From assembly GCF_000381765.1 (NCBI RefSeq), contig NZ_KB907075.1, positions 62,001 to 126,000 of the forward strand: a stretch of DNA of 64,000 nt, written 5' to 3'. Shown here one piece after another: positions 36,133 through 45,499 of the stretch. A model generated the notes under the pieces. It was not told the origin of the DNA. It ran no database searches and worked only from the letters and a program-made list of their open reading frames with translations. The number at the start of each line of letters is the position of its first letter. Within the stretch, counting starts at the first letter, position 1. The position numbers and the translations under genes are program-made. The DNA comes from [Zimmermannella] faecalis ATCC 13722 (GTDB lineage Bacteria > Actinomycetota > Actinomycetes > Actinomycetales > Microbacteriaceae).

Positions 36133-37031
36133 TGCCGCTCGTGCGCGCCGTGACCCGCCGCCTTCGCCCCGTCACGCATCCCGCCCGCCCTGCGATCTCG
36201 CGCATCGGCGTCGGGCTATTTTCGGGCATCCACAACCTGCGCCGCCGCCCGACCCTGCGGAACCTCCACCGGCAGGACCCCTCGCGCTTCGCGCCCGTCG
36301 GCGTCGTGCGCGTGCTGCGCCGGCCGCTGCCGCCGCGCGTCGCCGACGCCCTCTTCGACGCGGCGCAGCTCGCGAACGCCGCCGCGACCCTCGGCATCGC
36401 GCACCGCATCACGGGCCCGCTCAATGCGGCGCTGCAGCTGTGGACGATCAGCTACCGCAACTCGTGGGGCATGATCTTCCACAACGACAACACGCTCACG
36501 ATGCACCAGGTCGTGCTCGGCACGAGCCGCGCGGCCGACGCGTGGTCGGTGGATGCGCTGCTCGCGCGCCGCCCGGCCCAGCCCGCCCGGCACTACGGCG
36601 GCATCGCGACCGCGATGAACGTCGCGACCTGCGCCGTCTACCTCATCTCGGGCGTCGCGAAGGTGCGCAGCCCGCGCGGCTGGGCCTGGGCGAGCGGCGA
36701 CACGCTGCGCGACCAGATCGCCGCCGACGCGATTCGCAAGGAGTCGTTCGGCACGCCCGCGCCCCGGCTCGCGGCCGCGACGTACCGCAGCCAGACGCAG
36801 ATCGGGCTGCTCGCGGCCGGCGCCCTCGCCGTCGAGCTCGGCGCCCCGCTCTCCCTCATCGACCGCCGGCTCGGCTACCTCTTCGCGGTCGCCGCGTGGG
36901 GCATGCACGTCGGCATCCGCGTGATTATGGGCATCAAGTTCTCGTACAACACGTCGGGCGTCGCGTATCTGCCGTACGTCACGAATGTTCCTGCGCTGTC
37001 GGCCGTTCCGGGGCTCTCACGCGCTTCGTGA
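36129..37031 (+). CDS. HTTM-like multi-pass membrane protein
   Basis: A 300-residue membrane protein resembling the HTTM fold (horizontally transferred transmembrane domain, related to vitamin-K-dependent gamma-carboxylase). The pattern includes SGVAKVRSPRGWAWASGD and AWGMHVGIRVIMGIKFSYNT. Several transmembrane helices are seen. It is translationally coupled to the gene before. HTTM proteins can be carboxylases, but the active residues cannot be confirmed here. A hairpin overlaps its stop codon. Confidence 0.68.
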   Translation: MMPLVRAVTRRLRPVTHPARPAISRIGVGLFSGIHNLRRRPTLRNLHRQDPSRFAPVGVVRVLRRPLPPRVADALFDAAQLANAAATLGIAHRITGPLNAALQLWTISYRNSWGMIFHNDNTLTMHQVVLGTSRAADAWSVDALLARRPAQPARHYGGIATAMNVATCAVYLISGVAKVRSPRGWAWASGDTLRDQIAADAIRKESFGTPAPRLAAATYRSQTQIGLLAAGALAVELGAPLSLIDRRLGYLFAVAAWGMHVGIRVIMGIKFSYNTSGVAYLPYVTNVPALSAVPGLSRAS

Positions 37032-37037
37032 GAGCCC
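37011..37037 (+). terminator. Hairpin overlapping the HTTM stop codon
   Basis: An 11-bp perfect stem (arms 37011-37021 and 37027-37037) with a 5-base loop spans the end of the HTTM-like gene and its TGA. It could be an intrinsic terminator or attenuator before the P-loop gene, 110 bases downstream. There is only a short T-containing tail. Confidence 0.55.
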
Positions 37038-37146
37038 TCTCATCACCGCCCAATTCGGGTTTCATCGCCCCTCGATTCACTACCAACAGGTCGGATGCTC
37101 CCCGGCCACCCACCCGGCTCCGAGCCGAAACCGAAAGGCCGACACC

Positions 37147-38322
37147 ATGACCACGACGCTCAGCCGCACGACCGGCCACACCACCGCAGCCACCGCCCAC
37201 GACACCGCCACCAGCACCGCTGCGACCGCCACCACGACGTCCCGCCGCCCGCTCCCCGACCGCGTGCAGGCCGCGTACACGACCCGCTTCGTCGCCGACG
37301 CGATCGCCGTCGACCCCGACGCCTTCGAGCTCGTCGCGGGCCCGGGCGTGCATCCTCGCGCCGGCGACGTCGTCGTGGCCCGCGTGACCCGCATCGGCAA
37401 CCACAAGCGCATCGAGACGCCCGAGTCGCGCAAGGCGATTCTGTTCGACGACCACCTCGTCATGGTCGCCTACGGCAACCGCTACGCGGCCGACCAGTTT
37501 CTCGCGCACGTGCCCGGCGAGCTCGAGCCGTGCCACCTCGTCGCGGCCGGCGGCATCGCCGGAACCGTCACCGCGCAGCACGACCGCATCGGTTCGCCGA
37601 CGCAGCTCGAGCCGCTCGGCCTCGTCGCCGACGCGCGCGGCATCGTCAACCTCGCCGACTACGCGCCGTACCGGGCGTCGTCGACCGGGGCGCCCATCCG
37701 CCCCGTCGACTCGCGCGGGGTCGCCCGCCCCGAGGTGATCGCAGTGCTCGGCACGTCGATGAACTCGGGCAAGTCGACCGCGATGGCGACGCTCATCAAC
37801 GGCCTCACGAAGTCGGGGCTGCGGGTGAGCGCCGGTAAGGCGACCGGCACGGGCGCGGGCAACGATCCGACGCTCTACGCCGACGGCGGCGCCGAGCGCG
37901 TGCTCGACTTCAGCGACTTCGGGTACGGCACGACGTTCAAGCTCGCGATGCCGCAGATTCGCGCGCTCACGTTCGGGCTCATCGAGCAGCTCGCGACCGA
38001 CGACCCCGACGCGGTCGTCATCGAGATCGCCGACGGCGTGTTCCAGCACGAGACGGCGCAGCTGCTGCGCGACCCCGACTTCCAGGCCGCGGTCGATCAC
38101 GTCGTGTTCGCCGCGACCGACGCGCTCGGCGCCCTCGCGGGCGTGCGCGAGCTGCAGGAGGCGGGGCTGCGGGTGAGCGTCGCGACGGGCGTGCTGACCT
38201 CGTCGCCCCTCGCGACCGCCGAGGCCGAGCGGGCCCTCGCGAGCCTCGACGTGCCGGTCATCGGCACGCATGACCTCGCCGCGCCCGAGCGGGCCGTCGC
38301 GCTGCTCGAGCGCACGAAGTAG
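37147..38322 (+). CDS. P-loop DUF1611-like protein
   Basis: A 391-residue protein with a Thr/Ala-rich first 35 residues and a Walker A loop at VLGTSMNSGKSTAMATLING, followed by VVIEIADGVFQHET (Walker-B-like). The P-loop part resembles DUF1611 / MobB-type NTPases. The preceding 170 residues hold a small-domain region of unknown fold. It has a GAAAGG ribosome site. The reaction is unknown. It is the fourth gene of the uncharacterised operon. Confidence 0.72.
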   Translation: MTTTLSRTTGHTTAATAHDTATSTAATATTTSRRPLPDRVQAAYTTRFVADAIAVDPDAFELVAGPGVHPRAGDVVVARVTRIGNHKRIETPESRKAILFDDHLVMVAYGNRYAADQFLAHVPGELEPCHLVAAGGIAGTVTAQHDRIGSPTQLEPLGLVADARGIVNLADYAPYRASSTGAPIRPVDSRGVARPEVIAVLGTSMNSGKSTAMATLINGLTKSGLRVSAGKATGTGAGNDPTLYADGGAERVLDFSDFGYGTTFKLAMPQIRALTFGLIEQLATDDPDAVVIEIADGVFQHETAQLLRDPDFQAAVDHVVFAATDALGALAGVRELQEAGLRVSVATGVLTSSPLATAEAERALASLDVPVIGTHDLAAPERAVALLERTK

Positions 38323-38330
38323 GCGCCGGC

Positions 38331-40076
38331 GTGGCAGCGAAGATGCCGCCCGTGTGGCGGGGCCGGCGGCGCGGGATGCTCGTCGGCCTCGTCGGGCTCG
38401 GCGCGGCGCAGGCGGTGCTCGCGCTCGTCATGGCCGGTTGCGTCGATGCCGTGCTCGGCTTCGCGAGCGCGGGCCCCGCGACCGGCAACGACCTCGCGTG
38501 GGCGGCGCTCGTCGGGCTCGTCGGCGCCGTCTTCGGCGTCGGCATCGCCCGCTGGAGCGAGCGGATCGTCGCCGAGGCACTCGGCCAGGACTACGTGTTC
38601 GAGCAGCGCCGCCGCCTCGTTGCGGCCGCGCTCGGCGACATCGGTAACCGCTCGCTCGGCGTCATCGTCACGCGCGCCTCGAACGACCTCACCGCCGTGC
38701 GCAACTGGATCGCCCAGGGCATCGTTCCCCTGTGCACGGGCCTCACACTCATCGGCACGGTCGTCGCGGTGCTCGCGGCGACGCAGCCCGCCGTCGCCCT
38801 CGCGATCGCGGTGCCGATCGGGGCCATGGCGCTCGTGCTGCCGCGGCTCGCGCGCGCCGCGCACGACCGGGCACGGCGCCTGCGCCGGCAGCGGGGACGC
38901 ATGTCGGGTCACATCGCCGACACGGCCCGCGCGGGCGAGTCGGTGCGAGTCGCGGGGGCCGTGCGCCGCGAACTCAGCGCCGTCGACCGCGCCTCGGCCC
39001 GCGTCGTCGACGCCGCCGTCGACCGCGCGCAGGTGACGGGCCTCGTGCGGGCGCTCACGATCACGACCGCGTCGCTGTGCACCGCCGCAGTCGTGCTGCT
39101 CGCGCTGCTCGGCCACGTGTCGGCGGCGGCCGTCGCGTCGGCGATGACGCTGCTCGGGGTCATGTCGACGCCCATGGCCGACCTCGGCCGCGTCGTCGAG
39201 TACCGCCAGAACTATCGCGCGGCCCGGCGCATCCTCGCCCCCATGCTCGCCGAGGCGACCGAGTTCGAGGCGCGCGAGCGCGACCGCGAGCGCGCCTGGC
39301 GCCGAGAGCACGAGCGGCGGATGCGCGACCAGGCGCCCGACGACGGGTTCGGCAAGCTGCTCGTCGAGGGCTTCGCGCCCGGCGGCGTCGACGTGCCCGG
39401 CCTGCGCGCCGAGCCGGGCGATCGCGTGCTGCTGCGCTCGGCGCATCCGGCCCTCGTGCGGCGCACCGTGCGGGAGCTGCTCGGCGGCGAGACTGACGCT
39501 GAGCTGGACGACGACGCGCGCGCGACCGTGCGCCTCGGCGGCTTCGACCTGCGGCTCGCGCCCGCGCGGTTCCGCCGCAGCCTCGTCGGGTTCGCGTCGA
39601 ACGAGCTGCCGCTCGAGCGCGGGTCGGTCGGGCGGCTCATCGGGTACCGCGACCCCGACGTCGGCGACGACGAGCTGCGCCGCGTCGTGCGCGAGGTCGG
39701 GCTCGAGGGCCGCGTCGACGCCGATTCGCGCGGGCTCGCCCGCAAGCTGAAGAACGACGGGGCGCCCTGGACCTCGAGCGACGTCGCGCGGCTCAAGCTC
39801 GCGCGGGCCCTCGTCGGCACCCCGCCCCTGCTCGTGCTCGAGCACCTCGACGCGGCGCTCGATGCCGCGGGGCGCGACCGGCTGCGCGAGATTCTCGCCG
39901 CGTATCCGGGCATCGTGCTCGTCGCGTCGCACCGGCCCGAGCTCATCGCGGGCGAGGGCGAACTGCGCGAGTGGCAGCTCGACGGGGCGGATGCGCGGGC
40001 TCGCGAGCGCACCGCGGCGCGCGTCGCGGCGTTTGGTGACGGCCGCGGGCCGGTCGACGACAGCGACGACGAGTAG
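38331..40076 (+). CDS. Degenerate ABC exporter-like protein
   Basis: A 581-residue half-size ABC exporter in layout: a transmembrane domain of about six segments (residues 15-300) plus a C-terminal nucleotide-binding domain. The nucleotide-binding domain has lost key motifs: Walker A is replaced by RVLLRSAHPALVRRTV, the signature LSGGQ by APWTSSDVARLKLA, and Walker B reads LLVLEHLDAALD. ATP hydrolysis by this chain alone is unlikely. It may act with an active partner or as a non-transport scaffold. The GTG start is eight bases after the P-loop gene. Confidence 0.8.
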   Translation: MAAKMPPVWRGRRRGMLVGLVGLGAAQAVLALVMAGCVDAVLGFASAGPATGNDLAWAALVGLVGAVFGVGIARWSERIVAEALGQDYVFEQRRRLVAAALGDIGNRSLGVIVTRASNDLTAVRNWIAQGIVPLCTGLTLIGTVVAVLAATQPAVALAIAVPIGAMALVLPRLARAAHDRARRLRRQRGRMSGHIADTARAGESVRVAGAVRRELSAVDRASARVVDAAVDRAQVTGLVRALTITTASLCTAAVVLLALLGHVSAAAVASAMTLLGVMSTPMADLGRVVEYRQNYRAARRILAPMLAEATEFEARERDRERAWRREHERRMRDQAPDDGFGKLLVEGFAPGGVDVPGLRAEPGDRVLLRSAHPALVRRTVRELLGGETDAELDDDARATVRLGGFDLRLAPARFRRSLVGFASNELPLERGSVGRLIGYRDPDVGDDELRRVVREVGLEGRVDADSRGLARKLKNDGAPWTSSDVARLKLARALVGTPPLLVLEHLDAALDAAGRDRLREILAAYPGIVLVASHRPELIAGEGELREWQLDGADARARERTAARVAAFGDGRGPVDDSDDE

Positions 40077-40206
40077 CGGGCTGGTTGTCGCCTGATCGTC
40101 GCCTCGTCATCGTCGAGTCGTGCGTCGGGATACGGCTGGAGTGCGACGAAACGGGTCGCGCGCGTCGGTAGGGTGCGAGGGATTGCCCGCCCAGGAAAGG
40201 ACCCTC

Positions 40207-41370
40207 GTGACCAGCCCCACCCGCCGTTCCCGTCGCTTTCACCGTCTGGGACGCGGGCGATGGTTCGCGACGCCGGCCGCGATGGCCGCCGCCGGCGCGC
40301 TGCTGTTGATGGGCTGCACGGCCGACGCCGATGGCTCGGGCGTCGACGAGGAGGTCACGCAGGAGCTGCCCGAGAAGTTCGCCGACGCCCCGCCCGTCGA
40401 GGAGGCGATCGACGAGTTGTTTGCCGCGATCGACTCGGGCGATGAGGCGGCGCTCGCCGAGATGATTCCGAACTATGACGACCTCGACGTGCGGATTCCC
40501 GACGTCGCGCCGCAGCGCACCACGACGCTGCACGTCGCCGACGGCGCGGGCGCGTTTGACGGCGCCTCGCTCACCGTCGAGGTGCCGTATCAGGTGGGCG
40601 AGGCCCGCGGCGTGTGGGAGGCCCAGCTGCGGTATCTCACGACCGGCGGCGGCGACCCGCACTGGCAGATCACGAACGCGCTCACCGAGGCGTCGGGGCT
40701 CGAGTCGGGCTCCGGCTCGACGTACGCCGACGCCGGGTTCGAGGTGACGCCGACGAACGGCGACATCGCGGGCGAGTCGACCTTCACATCGCTGCCGGGG
40801 GCGTACGAGTACGTCGTGTCGGTCGATTCCGACCTCGTCGAGGTGACGAGCGATCCCGTGCTCGTGCCCGTGCTCGTCGGCGATGCGAAGGCGGATGCGC
40901 CCGGGTCGCTTGAGGCGATCGCGGCCGAGGCGACGGTCGAGCTCTCGTCGGCCGGCATCGACGAGGTGGCGTCGAACTTCTCCGACGTCGTCACGATGTG
41001 CTCGAACTGGTGCGATGAGCCGAGCGAGAACGACTGGCAGGCCCTCGAGTGGGGCAACACGTCGGACGGCACCGGCATCTTCACGATCACGTCGTCGGCC
41101 GGGTCGTCGAAGGTGACGCCCGTGACCGACGATTCCGCGGTGGCCGCCGACTGGGCCGACCCGATCTCGCACGGCGGCGGCTCGGCCGCGAGCGTCTACG
41201 CCGAGGTGTCGCCCGTCAGCATCGACTACTCGAAGACCGACTGCTCGGGCGCATCCAACTGCTCGGTGGAGTCGGGCGGCGGCCTGCCGAGCAGCCGCGA
41301 CGACGTGCGCCTGCTCTACCGCGTCGACGGCGAGACGATCACGCTCGTCGCGCTGCTCGGGAACCGGTAG
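40207..41370 (+). CDS. Secreted lipoprotein
   Basis: A 387-residue protein with a signal peptide and lipobox (GALLLMGC), so it is anchored on the outer face of the membrane. The mature part has NTF2- or Ig-like repeats by pattern, with a Cys-containing VVTMCSNWCDEPS stretch. The GTG is preceded by GGAAAGGA. Its stop abuts the stop of the convergent MFS gene with no gap. Function is unknown. Confidence 0.8.
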   Translation: MTSPTRRSRRFHRLGRGRWFATPAAMAAAGALLLMGCTADADGSGVDEEVTQELPEKFADAPPVEEAIDELFAAIDSGDEAALAEMIPNYDDLDVRIPDVAPQRTTTLHVADGAGAFDGASLTVEVPYQVGEARGVWEAQLRYLTTGGGDPHWQITNALTEASGLESGSGSTYADAGFEVTPTNGDIAGESTFTSLPGAYEYVVSVDSDLVEVTSDPVLVPVLVGDAKADAPGSLEAIAAEATVELSSAGIDEVASNFSDVVTMCSNWCDEPSENDWQALEWGNTSDGTGIFTITSSAGSSKVTPVTDDSAVAADWADPISHGGGSAASVYAEVSPVSIDYSKTDCSGASNCSVESGGGLPSSRDDVRLLYRVDGETITLVALLGNR

Positions 41371-42555
41371 TCACTCCTCAGTCGTGTCGTTGGGAGCCGC
41401 ACGGGAGAGCCACGACGCGATGAACAGGGACGTTCCCGTCACGAGGAACACCGCCATCGCGCTCGATGCGACCGACACGCCTGCGACGACAATGGGAATG
41501 ACCGTTTGCCCGGCACGGTTGGCCACGAGTCGCAGTGAGGCCCCCGTGCCGCGCTGCTCACGTGGCGTCACAAGCGTCATCCAAGACATCGTGAGCGGTT
41601 GGACCGCCCCTGCGGCAAACCCGTAAACCGCGCATGCTGCCGCGAGCAGCGCCGGGGGCACCGGCAATGCGACGATCACGAGTGCGATCGCTGCCGCGAC
41701 TCCCGTCCAGACGAGCGTGCCGCGGCGGCCGAATCTCGTCGTCATCGGGCCGAGCAGGAGCCTCGAGATCATGGTCGCGAGGCCTCGCACCATGAGGAAG
41801 ATCGAGAGCATGACCGGGCTGAAGCCGCGCTCCTGCGCGAGCATCGGCAGATAGGCAAGCAGGATGTCGAGGGAGGTCAGCACCAGGCTGCTCGCCATCA
41901 GCGCCCGAATGACGCCCTTCCTGCGGAGCAGGCGCCACGCCTCAGGCAGCATCCCTGCGGTTGAGGATTCTGTCGATGTCCCCCGCTGAGTCGGTTTGAT
42001 GAACCAGGACATCGCCGTACAAATCGCTGCGAGACCAACCCCGATGAGCGAAACGACCTGCAGATTTGGTGACGAATCCTGGGCCCCGGGCTGCATCAGG
42101 AGCACTGGACCAAGCATCTGCCCCGACGAGGTCGCGAACGTATACACGCCGAAGAGGTTGTCGAGCTTCCCAGTAGTCGCATCCCGCATAACCCAGGTCT
42201 GCTCTCCCACGACGGAGAACAACACGCCGATGCCGAGAAGCATCGTCGCGACAATGAGAAGGATCGCTGAGTGGCTCCCGGCCCAAGCCACCACACACGC
42301 GAGTACGAATGCGGTGCCGCCAATGATCAGCGAGACGCGCTCACCGATTCTGTCGACGAGACGGCCAGCAGGTATCGCCAGTAAGAGCGGCGGCAGTGCG
42401 AATGACGCCGTAGCGGCGCCCACCCAGCCTCCGCCGCCGCCGAGTTCGAGCAATCCGTAGGAGATCGCGGGCCGCATTGCGTAACTGATCATCTGCACAA
42501 TGACCGCGTGCACGAGCAGGATCAGCAACCTCGCTGGTCGGCCTTCCGGCTTCAT
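41371..42555 (-). CDS. Major facilitator superfamily transporter
   Basis: A 394-residue MFS permease with about twelve membrane segments and the loop motif GRLVDRIGERVSL between segments 2 and 3. It is the last gene of the lower-GC catabolic island and may import or export the aromatic acid or an intermediate, which is inference from position. Confidence 0.88.
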   Translation of the reverse strand: MKPEGRPARLLILLVHAVIVQMISYAMRPAISYGLLELGGGGGWVGAATASFALPPLLLAIPAGRLVDRIGERVSLIIGGTAFVLACVVAWAGSHSAILLIVATMLLGIGVLFSVVGEQTWVMRDATTGKLDNLFGVYTFATSSGQMLGPVLLMQPGAQDSSPNLQVVSLIGVGLAAICTAMSWFIKPTQRGTSTESSTAGMLPEAWRLLRRKGVIRALMASSLVLTSLDILLAYLPMLAQERGFSPVMLSIFLMVRGLATMISRLLLGPMTTRFGRRGTLVWTGVAAAIALVIVALPVPPALLAAACAVYGFAAGAVQPLTMSWMTLVTPREQRGTGASLRLVANRAGQTVIPIVVAGVSVASSAMAVFLVTGTSLFIASWLSRAAPNDTTEE

Positions 42556-42563
42556 GCCGACTG

Positions 42564-43610
42564 CTACCGGCGTGGTCTCGGGAACACTGTGCCGTCGAAG
42601 ATCGGTCTCGCCGTGCGTACTGCGGCCGTTCGCACCACCGTTTCTCCGTTGAGCTCCACTTCGACTTCAAAGGCGCCCGTCGGATGCTCAATGGCGATCC
42701 GAGAGCCGGTGTACTCGAGCAGGGGATTCGCGACGCTCCCATCGAGGAGTGCCGCGGCGGCCACGCTCGCCGCACCCAAAACTCCGATCGAGGTGTGCAC
42801 ACGATGGGGGATAAACGTCCGTGTACTGATCGCGCCACCCGATCTCGGTGCTGCCACGAGTGACACCTTGGGAACCGTCGCGTCAGTCACATCGCCAAGG
42901 CCCATACGGAGGCCGGCTGCGATTCGCAGACGCTCGACGCGGGCACACAACTCGACATTCGACTCGAGCTCCGCCACCGACTCGTATCCAGTGACCCCAA
43001 GGTCCTGAACAGCGACCACGACAACGGGCATGCCGTTATCGATGCAGGTCACTGGAGTGCCATCGATCTCGTCCCTCTGGTTTCCGGTCGGCAGCAACGC
43101 GCCGCAGGATGAGCCCGCGGTGTCTGCGAAGTCGAGAACCACTGCCGCGGCGGTTCCTGGCACACCATCGATGCGAGTGTCGCCGTCATATTCCACGCGG
43201 CCATTGGGAGTCTGCACCTGTGCGGTTGCGGATCCTGCGGAGTTGAGCAGCCGAATCGGCACTCGGGTGATGCCCTCCTCGGCTGGCCACAGCCCTCGCT
43301 CGATCGCAAACGGGCCGACCCCTGCCAGCAAGTTTCCGCAGTTCTGTTTGTCGCTGACGATCGCCGAGTCAATGCCAACTTGAAGAAAGAGGTAGTCAAT
43401 TCCCCCGTCGTTGGCACCGATCACCGCGACCTTGCTCGTCAATGGGTGTGCACCGCCGATTCCGTCGATCTGTCGTGCGTCTGGTGACCCCATAATCCGG
43501 AGGAGCAGATCGTCGCGTTCGCCCTCGTTGTCGGGGAGGTCCTCAGCGAGGAAATACGCACCTTTCGAGGTGCCGCCACGAATGATGAAACAGGGGATGC
43601 CCGTAGACAT
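42564..43610 (-). CDS. PrpF-family isomerase, 4-oxalomesaconate tautomerase-like
   Basis: A 348-residue PrpF/PhzF-fold isomerase. The N-terminus is FIIRGGTSKGAYFLAEDLP and the QNCGNLLAGVGPFAIE loop with its conserved cysteine is typical. GalD of gallate degradation (4-oxalomesaconate keto-enol tautomerase) belongs to this family, and the neighbouring genes fit that role. Methylaconitate isomerase (PrpF) is the alternative. Confidence 0.82.
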   Translation of the reverse strand: MSTGIPCFIIRGGTSKGAYFLAEDLPDNEGERDDLLLRIMGSPDARQIDGIGGAHPLTSKVAVIGANDGGIDYLFLQVGIDSAIVSDKQNCGNLLAGVGPFAIERGLWPAEEGITRVPIRLLNSAGSATAQVQTPNGRVEYDGDTRIDGVPGTAAAVVLDFADTAGSSCGALLPTGNQRDEIDGTPVTCIDNGMPVVVVAVQDLGVTGYESVAELESNVELCARVERLRIAAGLRMGLGDVTDATVPKVSLVAAPRSGGAISTRTFIPHRVHTSIGVLGAASVAAAALLDGSVANPLLEYTGSRIAIEHPTGAFEVEVELNGETVVRTAAVRTARPIFDGTVFPRPRR

Positions 43611-43647
43611 ACGTTCCCTTCGTCAAGATGTTCAGAATGCCCGGGAG

Positions 43648-44283
43648 TTAGCGGGCGGAAGATTCTTTCGCGTGCACCGCGCGCATCGCGTCGATCACGC
43701 TATTCAGGTGCGCAGACATCGCGGCTTCTGCCGCGCGCGCATCGCGGCGGCAGATCGTTTCGATGATTTCCAGGTGTTCGCCGATCGAGACCTCGGCGCG
43801 CCCCGGCTTCTGGGCCAGGCGGTACTGCTGTCGCACGTTCTGTCCGCGCAAGCGCCGGATCAGACCGGTCGCGGTCGCCTGCCCCGAGATCTCATGTACT
43901 CGCCGGTGGAGTTCATTGTTTCTCGCCGCATAGGAATCCCGGTCGTGCGCGTCGACGGCTCGGCTCATCGCTTCGCCGATTGCGCGCAGCTCCGCGATCT
44001 CGTCGTCTGTGATGACCTCAGCGGCCTTCCCCGCACACAAGCTTTCGAGCGCGCGGCGGGCCTCGGCGATTTCGATCGCTTCGGCATACTCAACGACGCG
44101 CACTCGCGCACCGCGATTGGCGATGCGCTCTACAAGCCCCTCGCCCGCGAGTTCGCTGAGGGCCTCGCGGATTGCTGCTCTCGAAGCGCCGAATTCCTCT
44201 GAGAGGTCGGCTTCAACCAACCGCTGTTTCGGCACGAGTTCGCCGGCGAGGATCTGTTCGCGAATTCTCGACGCGAGGTCCAT
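43648..44283 (-). CDS. GntR-family (FCD) transcriptional regulator
   Basis: A 211-residue regulator with an N-terminal winged helix (LSEEFGASRAAIREALSELAGEGLVERI) and a C-terminal all-helical FCD ligand domain that includes the metal or ligand His residues of RRVHEISG and IGEHLEII. It likely represses the surrounding operon until the substrate or an intermediate is present. The ATG at 44283 matches the family start (MDLASRIREQIL). Confidence 0.9.
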   Translation of the reverse strand: MDLASRIREQILAGELVPKQRLVEADLSEEFGASRAAIREALSELAGEGLVERIANRGARVRVVEYAEAIEIAEARRALESLCAGKAAEVITDDEIAELRAIGEAMSRAVDAHDRDSYAARNNELHRRVHEISGQATATGLIRRLRGQNVRQQYRLAQKPGRAEVSIGEHLEIIETICRRDARAAEAAMSAHLNSVIDAMRAVHAKESSAR

Positions 44284-44348
44284 ATTTGTCTCCGTTGTAA
44301 TGTCTCGGTGGTGGCGGGGCCGGCGTCTCGCCGACCCCGCCACGGTTC

Positions 44349-45458
44349 CTAGCCGGTATAGCCGAAGATGTCGGCCCACTTCGCCGCGTCGGACTCAAGG
44401 TTATCGAGCGACTCTTCCAGCGATGCCCGGAATACGAAGTCACTGTCGGCGGCAGGTAGTTCGACGTCACCGATCGTCGGGGTAGGTGCGCCCTCACTGA
44501 CCGGATAGTCGCCAAGGGACGCCGCGAGCGCCTGTCCATTATTCGACAGCAGCCAGTTCACGAACACCTGCGCGGCGGCGGGATGGCTGGCCGACTCCGT
44601 TTGTCCAAGGTAGAACGGGTAAGCGGCCGCACCTTCTTCGGGCATCGCGATCGTGATGGGGGCGCCGTCGAGCTCTGCGGAGTAGGCCGTCGCAATGGGA
44701 ACCGCGCCGATCGAGATCTCGCCACGGGCGAGACCATCGGTGAGGGCAGCGGACGAGTCATAGATCCGGGGCTTGTTCGCCGCCAGGTCTTCCATCCACT
44801 CGTCCCCCAGCTCTGCGAACTGGAAGCGCGTCAAGGCGGCGGTGCTGCCACCCGCGCCGACCTGAACGATGCCGATCTTCCCCGACCACTCAGGGTCTGT
44901 CAGATCTGCCCAGTTCTGCGGGGCATCGGCCTCGTCGATGATCTGGTTGTTGTAGCCGAAGCTATAGACGCGGTCGAAACTCGAGTAGTACATGCCGTCT
45001 TCAAACTTCGCAGTGTCGAACAGCGAGCCAGCGACGTCATCGGTGAGCTCAACCGGCGTGAATGTGCCGGCCTCGGAGATGCCGCTGATCAGGTCCTCGC
45101 CCGAAATTCGGATCACGTCGGCGGCGAGTTGGCCCGCGGCCTGTTCTGAGAGGATTCGCTCGTTCAGCTTGTTTGGCGCGAGCCGAACGATCTCGACGTC
45201 GATTCCGGTGGCCTCGGTGAAGGCGTCGGCTGCTTGCTGCTCAGACACCTCGCTGCCGCCCGTGTAGAACGTCAATGACCCTTCGGACTGGGCTTCTTCG
45301 AGCAGAGCCGCGTCGGCGATCAACTGACCGTCGATGACGAGGTCGCCGTTTTCATTGACGTACTCTTCGTTGCCGCCGCCCCCGGAACTCGAGCAGGCCG
45401 ACAGCAATAGGGTTGCGACGGCGGCGACCGCGATCCCCGCTTTAGATGTGCGATTCAT
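44349..45458 (-). CDS. ABC importer substrate-binding lipoprotein
   Basis: A 369-residue solute-binding protein with a lipobox (LLLSACSS) and the type II fold of the Fe3+/2-aminoethylphosphonate/thiamine group (GSLTFYTGGSEVSEQQAADAF, VNWLLSNNGQALAA). It captures the substrate outside the cell for the permease that is encoded next to it. The ATG at 45458 follows GGAGG. Confidence 0.9.
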   Translation of the reverse strand: MNRTSKAGIAVAAVATLLLSACSSSGGGGNEEYVNENGDLVIDGQLIADAALLEEAQSEGSLTFYTGGSEVSEQQAADAFTEATGIDVEIVRLAPNKLNERILSEQAAGQLAADVIRISGEDLISGISEAGTFTPVELTDDVAGSLFDTAKFEDGMYYSSFDRVYSFGYNNQIIDEADAPQNWADLTDPEWSGKIGIVQVGAGGSTAALTRFQFAELGDEWMEDLAANKPRIYDSSAALTDGLARGEISIGAVPIATAYSAELDGAPITIAMPEEGAAAYPFYLGQTESASHPAAAQVFVNWLLSNNGQALAASLGDYPVSEGAPTPTIGDVELPAADSDFVFRASLEESLDNLESDAAKWADIFGYTG

Positions 45459-45499
45459 GATTCGTCCTCCATTGGATGAATAGTGCTGATTGGGATGAA

